A stretch of DNA of 64,000 nucleotides from Modestobacter sp. VKM Ac-2985 (GCF_026967925.1 NZ_JAPVBI010000001.1:248001-312000), one strand, 5' to 3'. Shown: positions 44,145-53,570, counted from the first letter of the stretch. A program made the numbers and translations. The notes: generated by a model from the sequence alone, not told the origin.

Positions 44145-45647
44145 TTGTTGCTGCTGGAAGCGTCCGACGAGCTCGTCGAGCCCCGGACGGAGGTCGTCGC
44201 CCGCCGGCGTTTCTGGTCCGTGGCGCGCCTCCGGGGTGAGGGCACCGCCGCCCGCCGTGCCTGGCGGAAGACCTACGTGCGCCGGATCCTGCTGGGCGAC
44301 GCCCTGGTCGCCGTGCTGGCCGCCCTGGTCGGTCGGCTGCTGCCCGACCAGGGGCCGCTCGCCGCGCACGGCGGCCCCTGGCCGGTCGTCGTCCTGCCGT
44401 TGGTCTGGGTGGCCGCGATGGCGGTCGGCCGCAGCTACGAGGAGCGCTTCCTCTGGGTCGGCCCGGAGGAGTTCCGCCGGGTCTTCTTCTCCGCCGTCCT
44501 GCTGCTGGCATCGGTGGGCACGGTCTCCTGGGCGTTCAAGCTCGAGGTCGCCCGCAGCTTCGTCGTGGTCGCGCTGCCCCTGGCCACCGCGCTCGGCCTG
44601 CTGCAGCGCTACGCCCAGCGCGCCTGGCTGCACCACCAGCGCACGCACGGCCGGTTCCAGCAGACCGCGATCCTGGTCGGCCACCGCAACGGCGCAGCCG
44701 AGCTGCACGCCCAGCTGGTCCGCCAGGCCCGGCACGGCCTCCGGGTGATCGGCGTCTGCCTCCCGTCGGCCGAGCCCGCCGGCACCGTCTTCGACGGGCT
44801 GCCGGTGCTGGGCGGCTTCACCGACATCGCCGACGTCGTCCGCCGGTACGAGGTGGACACGGTCGCCGTGCTGCCCTCACCGGAGCTGGACGGCGCCGCC
44901 CTGCGCCGCCTCGGGTGGGACCTGGAGACCACCGAGGCCGAGCTGCTGCTGGCCCCGGCGGTGACCGAGTTCGCCGGCCCGCGGGTGGGCATCCGGCCGG
45001 TCAACGGGCTGCCGCTGATGCACCTGGAGCGGCCGGAGTTCCGCGGGCTGCGCCGCGTCACCAAGGACGTCTTCGACCGGTCGGTGGCGCTGGCCGCCAT
45101 CGTGGTGCTGCTGCCGGTGCTGCTGGTGCTGGCCGTGGCGGTCAGGACCACGAGCCGGGGCCCGGTGTTCTTCCGGCACGAGCGGATCGGCCGCGCCGGC
45201 CAGCCGTTCCACGTGCTGAAGTTCCGCAGCATGGTGCCCGAGGCCGACCAGCGGATGGCGGCGCTAATGGCGCAGAACGAGGGCAACGCCGTCCAGTTCA
45301 AGATGAAGCGCGACCCGCGGGTCACCCGGGTGGGCGCCGTCATGCGGCGCTGGTCGCTCGACGAGCTCCCGCAGCTGTTCAACGTCCTCGGCGGCACCAT
45401 GTCGCTGGTCGGCCCGCGGCCGCACGTGACCCGCGAGGTCGAGCAGTACGGCTTCGACATGCGGCGCCGCCTGCTCGTCAAGCCCGGGATCACCGGCCTG
45501 TGGCAGGTCAGCGGCCGGTCGGACCTGTCCTGGGACGACTCGGTGCGGATCGACGTCCGGTACGTGGAGAACTGGTCGCTCGCCCTGGACCTGATGATCC
45601 TGGGCAAGACCCTGGGTGCGGTGGTGCGCGGCTCCGGGGCCTACTGA
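44145..45647 (+). CDS. Polyprenyl-phosphate glycosyl-1-phosphate transferase (WbaP/CpsE type), copy 2
   Basis: A 500-residue membrane enzyme with the same domain order as the gene at 10048: N-terminal helices, a CoA-binding-like domain (TAILVGHRNGAAELHAQL), then the sugar transferase domain (DVFDRSVALAAIVVLLP, HVLKFRSMVPEAD, WSLDELPQLFNV, MSLVGPRPH, KPGITGLWQVSGRSDLSW). The two proteins are extremely similar from the first residues on (GEGTVARRAWR versus GEGTAARRAWR), and the 3' DNA is nearly identical. The start TTG 44145 has GGGAG at seven-base spacing. It would prime repeat-unit synthesis for set C. Whether the two copies use different sugars cannot be told. Confidence 0.9.
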   Translation: MLLLEASDELVEPRTEVVARRRFWSVARLRGEGTAARRAWRKTYVRRILLGDALVAVLAALVGRLLPDQGPLAAHGGPWPVVVLPLVWVAAMAVGRSYEERFLWVGPEEFRRVFFSAVLLLASVGTVSWAFKLEVARSFVVVALPLATALGLLQRYAQRAWLHHQRTHGRFQQTAILVGHRNGAAELHAQLVRQARHGLRVIGVCLPSAEPAGTVFDGLPVLGGFTDIADVVRRYEVDTVAVLPSPELDGAALRRLGWDLETTEAELLLAPAVTEFAGPRVGIRPVNGLPLMHLERPEFRGLRRVTKDVFDRSVALAAIVVLLPVLLVLAVAVRTTSRGPVFFRHERIGRAGQPFHVLKFRSMVPEADQRMAALMAQNEGNAVQFKMKRDPRVTRVGAVMRRWSLDELPQLFNVLGGTMSLVGPRPHVTREVEQYGFDMRRRLLVKPGITGLWQVSGRSDLSWDDSVRIDVRYVENWSLALDLMILGKTLGAVVRGSGAY

Positions 45648-45722
45648 CGCCGACCCGCCGCATCGGCGCGGGGGTGCGGGGCCGGAGGATGGCACCCACC
45701 CCCGCCCGGACGGAGACCGACG

Positions 45723-46472
45723 TTGACCGGCACCGATCACGACCTCGCCCGCACGCTGGCCACCCGGGCCGGCGAGCTGCTGCTCACCGTGCGCGGCCGG
45801 GACTTCCCCGACGCGGCGGCGCGCAAGGCCGCCGGCGACGGGGAGTCCCACCGCTGGCTGGCCGAGCAGCTCGGTGCACTGCGCCCCGGGGACGCCGTGC
45901 TCTCCGAGGAGGCCGCTGACGACCCCGCCCGGCTCACCGCCGACCGGGTCTGGATCGTCGACCCGCTCGACGGCACCCGGGAGTTCTCCGAGCTGGAGCG
46001 CACCGACTGGGCGGTGCACGTCGCGCTCTGGGAACGGGGCGACCTGGTCGCCGGGGCCGTCGCCCTGCCGGCCGAGGGCACCACCCTGGGCACCGCCGCC
46101 GTCAGCCCGCCGCCGGCCCGCCCGGACGGCCCGCTGCGCCTGGCGGTGAGCCGCAGCCGCCCGCCGGCCCTGGTCGCCGACCTCGTCGCGCAGCTCGGTG
46201 CCGAGCCGGTGGCCATGGGGTCGGCCGGGGTCAAGGCGATGTCCGTCGTCCGCGGGGCGACCGACGCCTACGTGCACGGCGGCGGCCAGTACGAGTGGGA
46301 CTCCGCCGCACCGGTCGCGGTGGCCCGGGCCGCCGGGCTGCACACCAGCCGGCTCGACGGCTCCCCGCTGCGCTACAACCGGCCCGACCCCTACCTGCCC
46401 GACCTGCTCGTCTGCCGGCCCGAGTACGCCGAGGAGCTGCTGGCCGCCCTGGCGGCGGGCGCCCGGGGCTGA
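45723..46472 (+). CDS. cysQ: Inositol-phosphatase-superfamily enzyme, CysQ-like 3'(2'),5'-bisphosphate nucleotidase
   Basis: A 249-residue Mg-dependent phosphatase. The metal-binding motifs are present: VLSEEAADDP (Glu), WIVDPLDGTREF (DPLDGT), and a late YEWDSAAPVAVARAAG (WDSAAP). The ordering and EF(S)E after DGT favour the CysQ branch, which turns PAP or PAPS into AMP or APS, over inositol monophosphatase, though that is not excluded. TTG 45723 has GGAG seven bases upstream. A PAPS-making kinase (47431) lies close by, which supports the CysQ reading. Confidence 0.75.
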   Translation: MTGTDHDLARTLATRAGELLLTVRGRDFPDAAARKAAGDGESHRWLAEQLGALRPGDAVLSEEAADDPARLTADRVWIVDPLDGTREFSELERTDWAVHVALWERGDLVAGAVALPAEGTTLGTAAVSPPPARPDGPLRLAVSRSRPPALVADLVAQLGAEPVAMGSAGVKAMSVVRGATDAYVHGGGQYEWDSAAPVAVARAAGLHTSRLDGSPLRYNRPDPYLPDLLVCRPEYAEELLAALAAGARG

Positions 46473-46536
46473 ACCCTGGAGAATCGGCAGCCCCGACCCG
46501 GTCAAGCACCGGTGCGGACCTGCCGATCACGAGGAC

Positions 46537-47427
46537 ATGCCGTGGTGGGGGTGGGTGCTGGTCGGGTGGACGACGCTCGCGGTCGTCGTCGCCGTGCCCC
46601 TGGGCATGGCCCTGCGGATCGCCGAGCTGCGTTCGCGGGGGCAGACCGGCCCGCTGCCGACCGGCCTCCGCCTCGCCTTCCGGACCCGTTCGCGCCGACG
46701 CCGGCTCCCCGTGCCGCCGCTGTCCGCCGCGCTCATCGGTGTCGGGCTCAGCCTGCAGGCCGTCGGCCTCGGGCTGCGGCTCGCCGGCAACGACCGCGGC
46801 GCCGCCCGTTACCTGTCCATGGACGCCCCGCTGTCCGTCCCGCGGATGTGGGTCGCCGCCCTGCTCGCCACGGCCGCCGTGGCCGCCTTCGTCGGCGCCG
46901 CCCGCGCCACCGAGCGCCGGCCGTGGTGGCTGGGCGTCGGGGTCGTGGCGGCCCTGGCCGCCCAGGTCAAGGGCGGCGGGACCGTGCACGTCGAGGCGCT
47001 GCGGACCGCCGGTCTGGCCGGCCGGCCGGTGCTGGCCACCGCCGTCAGCGCCGGCATCGCCGTCGTGACCCTCGCGGTGCTCTGGTGGCTCAGCCGCACC
47101 GAGCGGCGCGACCGCCGGCGGGTGATGACCGCCTTCGCGATCTACGCCGGGGCCGCCGTCGTCCTCTCCGGGGTCTCCGCCGTCGTCGGGTCGGCGTCCG
47201 GTGCGTTCCCGTGGGCCGCCGTCGCGACGTTCGTCGAGGAGAGCGGTGAGGCCGTCGGTGCGGTCGCCGTGCTCACCGCCGTCCTCGTGGGGGTCGCACC
47301 CCGGCTCGTGCTCCCGGCCGACTGGGCGCTGCGCCGCCGCGCCGACGCCGAGACGGTCGACGCCCCCGGTCAGCTGCCGGCCTGGCGCACCGGCCCCGAG
47401 CGACTGCCCGGCTGGTCCGGCTCCTGA
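46537..47427 (+). CDS. Polytopic membrane protein of unknown function (VEExGEAV paralogue 1)
   Basis: A 296-residue protein with seven or eight hydrophobic segments, beginning MPWWGWVLVGWTTLAVVVAVP. Near the end is ATFVEESGEAVGAVAVL; a similar VEEGGEAV helix and a shared DAP..(L/P)R segment occur in the protein at 51212, so the two are paralogues. The acidic motif within a membrane segment suggests ion or proton handling, but I know no named family. ATG 46537 has no properly spaced ribosome site. It converges on the APS kinase gene with only three bases between stops. Confidence 0.65.
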   Translation: MPWWGWVLVGWTTLAVVVAVPLGMALRIAELRSRGQTGPLPTGLRLAFRTRSRRRRLPVPPLSAALIGVGLSLQAVGLGLRLAGNDRGAARYLSMDAPLSVPRMWVAALLATAAVAAFVGAARATERRPWWLGVGVVAALAAQVKGGGTVHVEALRTAGLAGRPVLATAVSAGIAVVTLAVLWWLSRTERRDRRRVMTAFAIYAGAAVVLSGVSAVVGSASGAFPWAAVATFVEESGEAVGAVAVLTAVLVGVAPRLVLPADWALRRRADAETVDAPGQLPAWRTGPERLPGWSGS

Positions 47428-47430
47428 TCC

Positions 47431-48459
<1,029 letters not shown>

Positions 48460-48514
48460 GCAGGGAGTCTGGCAAGCACCGGGTGACCGGGCCTGACCCG
48501 GCCGGGTGCGGACG

Positions 48515-48694
48515 TCACATGCCGGGGCGGACGACCCCGCAGCGGCAGGCGTAGAGAGAGGCGCTGCTGAACGGGTCGTCCCCGGTGCGGCGGTAGCGGT
48601 GCAGGTGCACCGGCGACGACCCCCGGCGGGCCGGGCGGAGCACCCAGGGCAGCCCGGCGGCAGACGCGGGGAGCGGCGATGCGAGGAAGCGCAC
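48515..48694 (-). CDS. 59-residue conserved-looking small protein
   Basis: Read on the minus strand from GTG 48694. It begins MRFLASPLPASAAGLPWVLR and ends LYACRCGVVRPGM, with high-GC codon use consistent with coding. The C-terminal CRCG pair could bind metal but there are only two cysteines. It lies upstream of the APS kinase gene on the same strand, with 55 bases between. No ribosome site is clear. I do not recognise a function. Confidence 0.5.
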   Translation of the reverse strand: MRFLASPLPASAAGLPWVLRPARRGSSPVHLHRYRRTGDDPFSSASLYACRCGVVRPGM

Positions 48695-48838
48695 GGGCTG
48701 AGTGTGGAGCCCGTCGGCCCGCCGCGGAAGGGCCCGGGCACCAACAGCGGATGAACTGCGTCACCCGGATGGGGTGGCCCGGACGGGTGGTCCAGGGGCG
48801 GTGGTCACCGAGCGTGGTCGACGCCCGGGGCCCGCCCA

Positions 48839-48874
48839 CCGCCGCTGCGCCCGGTCGGCCGGGCGCAGCGGCGG
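48839..48874 (-). terminator. Perfect 16-bp hairpin after the 47-residue small gene
   Basis: CCGCCGCTGCGCCCGG (48839-48854) and CCGGGCGCAGCGGCGG (48859-48874) form a perfect stem with a four-base loop, seven bases beyond the small gene's stop. It could stop transcription in either direction. Confidence 0.7.
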
Positions 48875-48880
48875 CCGAAG

Positions 48881-49024
48881 TCAGCGGGGGTCGGGCCCGG
48901 CAGGGTCGCGCGCGGTGCGCTCGTCGGCGGCCCGCTGGGCGGCGAAGCCGGACTGCAGGGCGTCGGCGAGCGCGAGGGCGGAGTCAGCGGGACCGGCGAC
49001 CGGAGCGTGTGCAGTACGCGTCAT
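48881..49024 (-). CDS. 47-residue small protein, probably leaderless
   Basis: Read on the minus strand from ATG 49024 to TGA 48881. It is Ala-rich and hydrophilic, with SALALADALQSGFAAQRAA and a C-terminus DPAGPDPR. A TAGCTT -10 box six bases upstream and a perfect hairpin just after the stop frame it as an independent unit. There is no ribosome site. An amphipathic helix is likely at residues 13-37. Function unknown. Confidence 0.5.
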   Translation of the reverse strand: MTRTAHAPVAGPADSALALADALQSGFAAQRAADERTARDPAGPDPR

Positions 49025-49030
49025 GACCGA

Positions 49031-49036
49031 AAGCTA
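49031..49036 (-). promoter_or_regulatory. -10 box of leaderless small gene
   Basis: TAGCTT on the minus strand, six bases before the ATG at 49024. The -35 region is not clear. Confidence 0.4.
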
Positions 49037-49135
49037 GGGCGCTTGCGGTGGTGCGGGGACGGCGACACACGGTCGGCGTCCGTTGCGAGTTCATGACGGG
49101 GTGCACGCCCTGTCACACCGGCCGCCTGCGGGGAG

Positions 49136-50188
49136 TCAGGCCTGCTGCGTGCGGGCGAGCAGCTCCGTGGCCGAGCGGGTGTTGATCACCCGGTCGGCCG
49201 GTACGCCGCACTCCACCGCCCGGGCACAGCCGGCGTCCTGCCAGTCCAGCTGGCCGGGGGCATGGGCATCGGTGTCGATGGCGAAGTCGCAGCCCAGCTC
49301 CACCGCCTGGCTGAGCAGCCGCCGGGGCGGGTCGAGGCGCTCGGGGCGGGAGTTGATCTCCACCGCCGTCCCGTGCTCGACGCAGGCGCGGAAGACGGCG
49401 TCGGCGTCGAACTCGCTCTCCGGCCGGGGGCGCTGGGTGCCGTTGCGCTGCTTGCGGCCGATGACCAGACGCCCGGTGACGTGCCCGAGGACGTCGGTGT
49501 GCGGGTTGGCGACCGCGGCCAGCATCCGCTCGGTCATCTGGGCGCGGGGTGCGCGCAGCTCGGAGTGCACGCTGGCGACGACGACGTCCAGCCGGCCCAG
49601 CAGTTCGTCGGTCTGGTCCAGGGAGCCGTCGGTGAGGATGTCGCACTCGATGCCGGTGAGGATGCGGAAGGGCGCCAGTTCCTCGTTGAGCGCGGCGACC
49701 ACGTCCAGCTGCTGCTCCAGCCGCTCGGGGGTGAGCCCGTTGGCGACGGTGAGCCGGGGGGAGTGGTCGGTGAGGGCGAGGTACTCGTGGCCGATGCCGA
49801 TCGCGGCCTCGGCCATGTCCCGGATGGGGCTGCCGCCGTCGGACCAGTCGGAGTGGGCGTGCAGGTCGCCCTTGAGCGCGGCCCGCAGCGCCGCGGCGTC
49901 GTCGGCCAGCGGGGTCAGCTCGGCGTGGGCCTCCTCGAGCCTGGCCAGGTAGGCCGGCAGCTCGCCCCGGTGGGCCTCGAGGACGACCGCCGCGGTCTTG
50001 TCGCCGATGCCCTTGAGGTCGGTGAGCGTCCTCGTCGCGACCCGGCGGTCGAGCTCCGCGTCGTCCAGGGCGGCGACGACGGTGGCCGCCGTCCGGAAGG
50101 CCTGCACCCGGTAGGACGGCTCGCGGGCGCGTTCCAGGAGGAAGGCGATCCTCCGGAGCGCGCCCGCGGGTGTCAGTGCCGTGCTCAT
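49136..50188 (-). CDS. PHP-domain protein with N-terminal helix-hairpin-helix (PolX C-terminal-like)
   Basis: A 350-residue protein. Residues about 1-95 resemble the N-terminal 8-kDa and HhH region of family X polymerases (RIAFLLERAREPSYRVQAFR; LKGIGDKTAAVVLEA), without a polymerase palm. From about 105 a PHP phosphoesterase domain follows: GDLHAHSDWSDGGSPI, LALTDHSPRLTVANGL, ILTGIECDILTDG, VVASVHS, VEINSRPERLDPP and DTDAHAP, with the metal-binding His and Asp residues in place. PHP domains remove 3' phosphates or act as exonucleases or histidinol phosphatases. The combination suggests a DNA-end role. ATG 50188 is the natural start. Confidence 0.8.
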   Translation of the reverse strand: MSTALTPAGALRRIAFLLERAREPSYRVQAFRTAATVVAALDDAELDRRVATRTLTDLKGIGDKTAAVVLEAHRGELPAYLARLEEAHAELTPLADDAAALRAALKGDLHAHSDWSDGGSPIRDMAEAAIGIGHEYLALTDHSPRLTVANGLTPERLEQQLDVVAALNEELAPFRILTGIECDILTDGSLDQTDELLGRLDVVVASVHSELRAPRAQMTERMLAAVANPHTDVLGHVTGRLVIGRKQRNGTQRPRPESEFDADAVFRACVEHGTAVEINSRPERLDPPRRLLSQAVELGCDFAIDTDAHAPGQLDWQDAGCARAVECGVPADRVINTRSATELLARTQQA

Positions 50189-50197
50189 GCGGTCAGC

Positions 50198-50746
50198 TCA
50201 GTGCGTGAGCTTCTTCGCCTGCTTGGTCGCGCGCTTCTGTGCCTTGGCGGCCCGCTTCGAGGCCTTGGTGTAGCTGGCCTCGGCTGCAGCGGCGGCGACA
50301 CCGGCGGTGCGCTTGGCGCGCCAACCCACCGACGGCTTGCCCTCGGTGTCGACGGCGGCGATGAGGAGGCCGCCCAGGATGCCGACGTTCTTCACGAAGT
50401 TGCTGGTCTGCCCGAAGCGCTCCTTCGGGTCCTCGTGCTCCCAGAAGCGGTGGCCGGCCAGCGTGGTGGGCACCAGGGAGGTGGCCAGCGCGAGGGCGGA
50501 GAAGCGCGGGAACCGGCCGAGGGCCAGCAGCGTGCCGGCGCCCACGTGCACGCCGGCGTTGATCTTGACCCACTGCTCGACGTCGCGAGGGAGCTCGACG
50601 GGGAGCTGCTTGTCAGCGATCTCGGTGATCTGTTCGACGATCGGTGCTGCACCGGGCACGCGCGACTGCGGGTTCCGGAGGGTGTTGATCCCCCCGTAGA
50701 TGAACGTGGCGGCGAGCATCGGCCGGGCGATCCGGCGGACCAACAT
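50198..50746 (-). CDS. DoxX-like membrane protein with a basic C-terminal tail
   Basis: A 182-residue membrane protein. RRIARPMLAATFIYGGINTL at the N-terminus and GAGTLLALGRFPRFSALALA, LAGHRFWEHEDPKERF and FVKNVGILGGLLIAA match the four-helix DoxX family. The C-terminal 25 residues are Lys/Ala-rich (KASKRAAKAQKRATKQAKK), possibly for binding lipid phosphates or nucleic acid. ATG 50746 has an AGAGG ribosome site about nine bases upstream; longer forms do not. Ten bases upstream of the PHP gene on the same strand, so probably co-transcribed. Physiological role uncertain, redox-stress linked in relatives. Confidence 0.8.
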   Translation of the reverse strand: MLVRRIARPMLAATFIYGGINTLRNPQSRVPGAAPIVEQITEIADKQLPVELPRDVEQWVKINAGVHVGAGTLLALGRFPRFSALALATSLVPTTLAGHRFWEHEDPKERFGQTSNFVKNVGILGGLLIAAVDTEGKPSVGWRAKRTAGVAAAAAEASYTKASKRAAKAQKRATKQAKKLTH

Positions 50747-50880
50747 CTGTGACCTCTTCCCATCGGTGACGTCAGCGGTGCGGTGCCCTGGTCGGGACCT
50801 GGGCAACCGCTGCATCGGAACCGTAGTGAGAAGTGGCGATCACCGCCGGGCGAGCGGCCCCCGGTTGGAGGGGACCGGGG

Positions 50881-51063
50881 TCAGTGGCTGGGCTGCGGGC
50901 TGCGCGCGCCCAGGACGTCGGCGACCGTCAGGTCGGCGGGCAGGCCGACCAGGTGGTCGGTGAAGGGGGCACGCTCATCGGCCATGCGGACGCACCCGCC
51001 GATGACGAGTGCGACGACTCCGGACACGGCGGCCCACGACAGGGCAACGACAGCGACGATCAC
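50881..51063 (-). CDS. 60-residue small single-helix membrane protein
   Basis: Read from GTG 51063 on the minus strand. A hydrophobic stretch VAVVALSWAAVSGVVALVIG fills residues 3-24, followed by a hydrophilic tail with MADERAPFTDHLVGLPA. Codon use looks coding. No ribosome site is visible. Divergent from the membrane-protein gene at 51212. Function unknown. Confidence 0.45.
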   Translation of the reverse strand: MIVAVVALSWAAVSGVVALVIGGCVRMADERAPFTDHLVGLPADLTVADVLGARSPQPSH

Positions 51064-51211
51064 AGGTACTTCGTACTGGGCGCAGGCCGTGGTCAGGCCG
51101 GTGTCCGCACGGCAGAACCTGACCAAGCTGGGTGATCGTCGTTGGGGGTTCGCGCACGGACGACGCCTGTCGGTCGCCCGGCCGAGACGGGTGGGTCGGG
51201 AGGATGGCGCT

Positions 51212-51892
51212 GTGACGGGAGAGGTGTCGGGAGCGCGTCCGTCGCCGCGGGACGCGCCCCCTCGGCCGGCCCGCTGGGTGCTGGCGCCGGCGGCGGTCGG
51301 CGGGCTGCTGTTCAGCCTCGGGCTGCTGGTCGAGGTGCGCTGTGCGGTCGACCGGTGCCCGGCTGCCGGGTGGTCCCGGTTCCTCGCGCTGGACGCGCCG
51401 GGGGCGCTGCCCCGGCTGTTCACGGCCGCGGTGTTCCTCGCGGTCGGGTCGACGGCCGCGCTCGCCGTGGCCGGGTCGGCGGGGCGGGCGCGGTGGTGGT
51501 GGGCGGTGGTCCTGGGCGTCGGCGTCGTGCTCGGGACGGCGAAGGCGGCCAGCGCCTCCTCGGCGGCGGAGCAGAGCGGCGGCAGGTACACGACGTTGGC
51601 CGTGGGCGTGCTGCTGTCGGCGGTCGGGCTGCCGCTGCTGTGGCGGGCCGGACGGCGCTGGGCGGTGCGCGGCGCGACCCCGGTGACCCTGGCGTTGACC
51701 GGTTGTGCGGTCGCGGTGTTGGGGCTGGACCAGGTGACCGCGTTGGTCCGGTGGACGACGAGCTCGCCGGTGGCCCTGGCGGTGGCGACGGGCGTGGAGG
51801 AGGGCGGGGAGGCGGTGGCCGCACTGCTGCTCCTGGCCGCGACGTCGGCCTGGCGACCCCGGCGGGTGCGCCGGGGCGGTCGTCAGTCGTAG
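51212..51892 (+). CDS. Polytopic membrane protein of unknown function (VEExGEAV paralogue 2)
   Basis: A 226-residue protein with six hydrophobic segments, including WVLAPAAVGGLLFSLGLLVE, WWWAVVLGVGVVLG and the late ATGVEEGGEAVAALLLLAA. Its ALDAPGALPRLFTAAVFLAVG aligns with MDAPLSVPRMWVAALLATAA in the protein at 46537, showing common descent. GTG 51212 has GGAGG eight bases upstream. Its last ten bases overlap the end of the convergent PKD-domain gene. I know no named function. Confidence 0.7.
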   Translation: MTGEVSGARPSPRDAPPRPARWVLAPAAVGGLLFSLGLLVEVRCAVDRCPAAGWSRFLALDAPGALPRLFTAAVFLAVGSTAALAVAGSAGRARWWWAVVLGVGVVLGTAKAASASSAAEQSGGRYTTLAVGVLLSAVGLPLLWRAGRRWAVRGATPVTLALTGCAVAVLGLDQVTALVRWTTSSPVALAVATGVEEGGEAVAALLLLAATSAWRPRRVRRGGRQS

Positions 51893-52788
51893 GGGCTGGT
51901 GAGCACCGAGCGGGCCTGCCGGACGGTGAAGGTGGTCGGTGCGCCGTCGGTGGTCGTGGTCCCGGGGACGTCGGCGCTGACCCCGCCGTCGACCGAGTAG
52001 GTCGCGCCCCAGGTGGTGGTGAGGGAGGCCGTGTAGGTGCCCGAGGAGTACTCGTGGGTGATCGTCTGGCCGGGGTACGCGGCGCCCGGGTCGGTGGTGG
52101 TCAGGGTCGTCCCGTCGCCGGTGCGCCAGGTGTAGCTGACCGCGGTGGCGGTGATCAGGACGTCGAACCCGCGGATGTCGACCGTGAACGTCTGAGTCGT
52201 CGGACTGTCGGTGAAGAAGATGACCGGCAGGCCGACCAGCGCCTCGCCCGGTGGCTGCTGGCGGGTGGTCAGCTGGGGGAGCGGGAGGGTCTGGAAGTAA
52301 CGGAAGACCTCCGCCGCCGACGGCGGCGGGTTCAGATCCGTGACATCAACACAGGAGATGCCCTCGTTGATCTGACCCCCATAGGGTTGGCCGACTGAAA
52401 TGGAGCTGTCCGGAGCGAGTCCCCGCAAGGGTCGGTAGTCATCTTGGACCAGGCGCTGCGCCAGCACGTAGTACTCCGTGACAATTCGGTCGGGTGTCTC
52501 AGGGCACGGCTCGATGCCTGGTTGACAGCCGCCCAGCGGAGTGTCGGTGAAGTCGCAGGGCCGGACCAACTGATACTCGTACTCCCGGATGGGGCCACTC
52601 AGGCTGGCCCGCCGCAAGCTTTGGCCCGGGGTGCCATCCACATAGCCAGCCAGGACGGCCCCGTCCCCCAAGCCGACGTCAGGATCGGGGGACGCGCACG
52701 ACAGAGATTCACATGCACTAGCCGGGGAGCTAGATAGCCACGTGGCTATAAGAAATGTGGCTACCAATATTGTGCGCCGAGCGGTCAT
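51883..52788 (-). CDS. Secreted protein with PKD-like domain
   Basis: A 301-residue exported protein. The signal peptide (TILVATFLIATWLSSSPASA) ends near residue 25. Several cysteines follow (CESLSCASPD, CDF, CQPGIEPCPE), consistent with disulfides. Residues about 200-290 form a PKD-like Ig fold: YTWRTGDGTTLTTTDPG, ITHEYSSGTYTASLTTTWG. It starts one base after the stop of the lipoprotein gene, forming a two-gene unit. DNA from about 52300 through the upstream gene is visibly less GC-rich. Role unknown; PKD folds mediate surface or protein binding. Confidence 0.7.
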   Translation of the reverse strand: MTARRTILVATFLIATWLSSSPASACESLSCASPDPDVGLGDGAVLAGYVDGTPGQSLRRASLSGPIREYEYQLVRPCDFTDTPLGGCQPGIEPCPETPDRIVTEYYVLAQRLVQDDYRPLRGLAPDSSISVGQPYGGQINEGISCVDVTDLNPPPSAAEVFRYFQTLPLPQLTTRQQPPGEALVGLPVIFFTDSPTTQTFTVDIRGFDVLITATAVSYTWRTGDGTTLTTTDPGAAYPGQTITHEYSSGTYTASLTTTWGATYSVDGGVSADVPGTTTTDGAPTTFTVRQARSVLTSPYD

Positions 52789-52789
52789 G

Positions 52790-53365
52790 CTAGCTGTTAA
52801 TCAGCAATTGGTTGATGAACCATGCGTCAACCTGATCGCTCCACGTCATCAGTGCACCAGCATTCATGCCAGCTGCGGCAGCTTGTCCACGGCCAACCAC
52901 AGGACTGCCGTCGGGCGCAAATATGCTCACGTCCGCCTGGTCGACCGTGAAGGAGAATTCGGCGGTGTTGCCGCTTAGTGCTGGCGGGCTCATCCCCTGG
53001 ATCGTTAGTTGACCGCCTGTATAGCTATTCCCGGCCGACGCGTCCTCGTCGTAGCGGTCGGCGATGAACTCACAAAACTCGCAGTCTCGGCTGAGGTCTC
53101 GGAGTGTTTGACCGCTTACTCCAGCCTGGTGTGTGACCAGCTCCAGGTAGTAGCGAAGCGCAGCCTCGGCGCCGGCGGGGGTCTGTTCGCGGGCTTCGGC
53201 GGGCATGGGGAGATCGGGTGGGCCGAGGGGTGGGAGTGCCTCGCTGGTCTCGGTCGACGAGGGGGCTGCCTCGGGCAGGGTCTCGTTCGCCGTCTCCCCG
53301 CGTGAGCAGCCGCCGAGCACGGCGATCGCCACGGCCGCTGCCACAGCTGCCCGAACCGGCCGCAT
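52790..53365 (-). CDS. DUF6318-like lipoprotein
   Basis: A 191-residue lipoprotein with signal RAAVAAAVAIAVLGGC (Cys about residue 20), an acidic Pro-rich linker, and a small folded domain beginning PAGAEAALRYYLELVTHQ and containing RDLSRDCEFCEFIADRYDED and GGQLTIQGM. This pattern (helix, paired Cys, NTF2-like strands) fits the actinobacterial DUF6318 family. ATG 53365 has GGAGGA six bases upstream. It is coupled with the PKD protein, with one base between genes. Confidence 0.75.
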   Translation of the reverse strand: MRPVRAAVAAAVAIAVLGGCSRGETANETLPEAAPSSTETSEALPPLGPPDLPMPAEAREQTPAGAEAALRYYLELVTHQAGVSGQTLRDLSRDCEFCEFIADRYDEDASAGNSYTGGQLTIQGMSPPALSGNTAEFSFTVDQADVSIFAPDGSPVVGRGQAAAAGMNAGALMTWSDQVDAWFINQLLINS

Positions 53366-53570
53366 GCGTCGTCCTCCCTGCTCCACCCGACTGAGGTCGT
53401 CAGGAGAGTACGCAGGTCAGCGGCTTGCCGCGTCGCCCGAAAGGTCGAACTGTGGACGCTAGAGCTCTGGTGCACCAGTGCAGCCAGAGCACTAGCACCA
53501 CGAGGTGCAGCATGCGGCCCGCCGGCCGTGCTGGCGGTGGAGGTGGCCCGGCCGCGGCCGGGGGTGCCGG

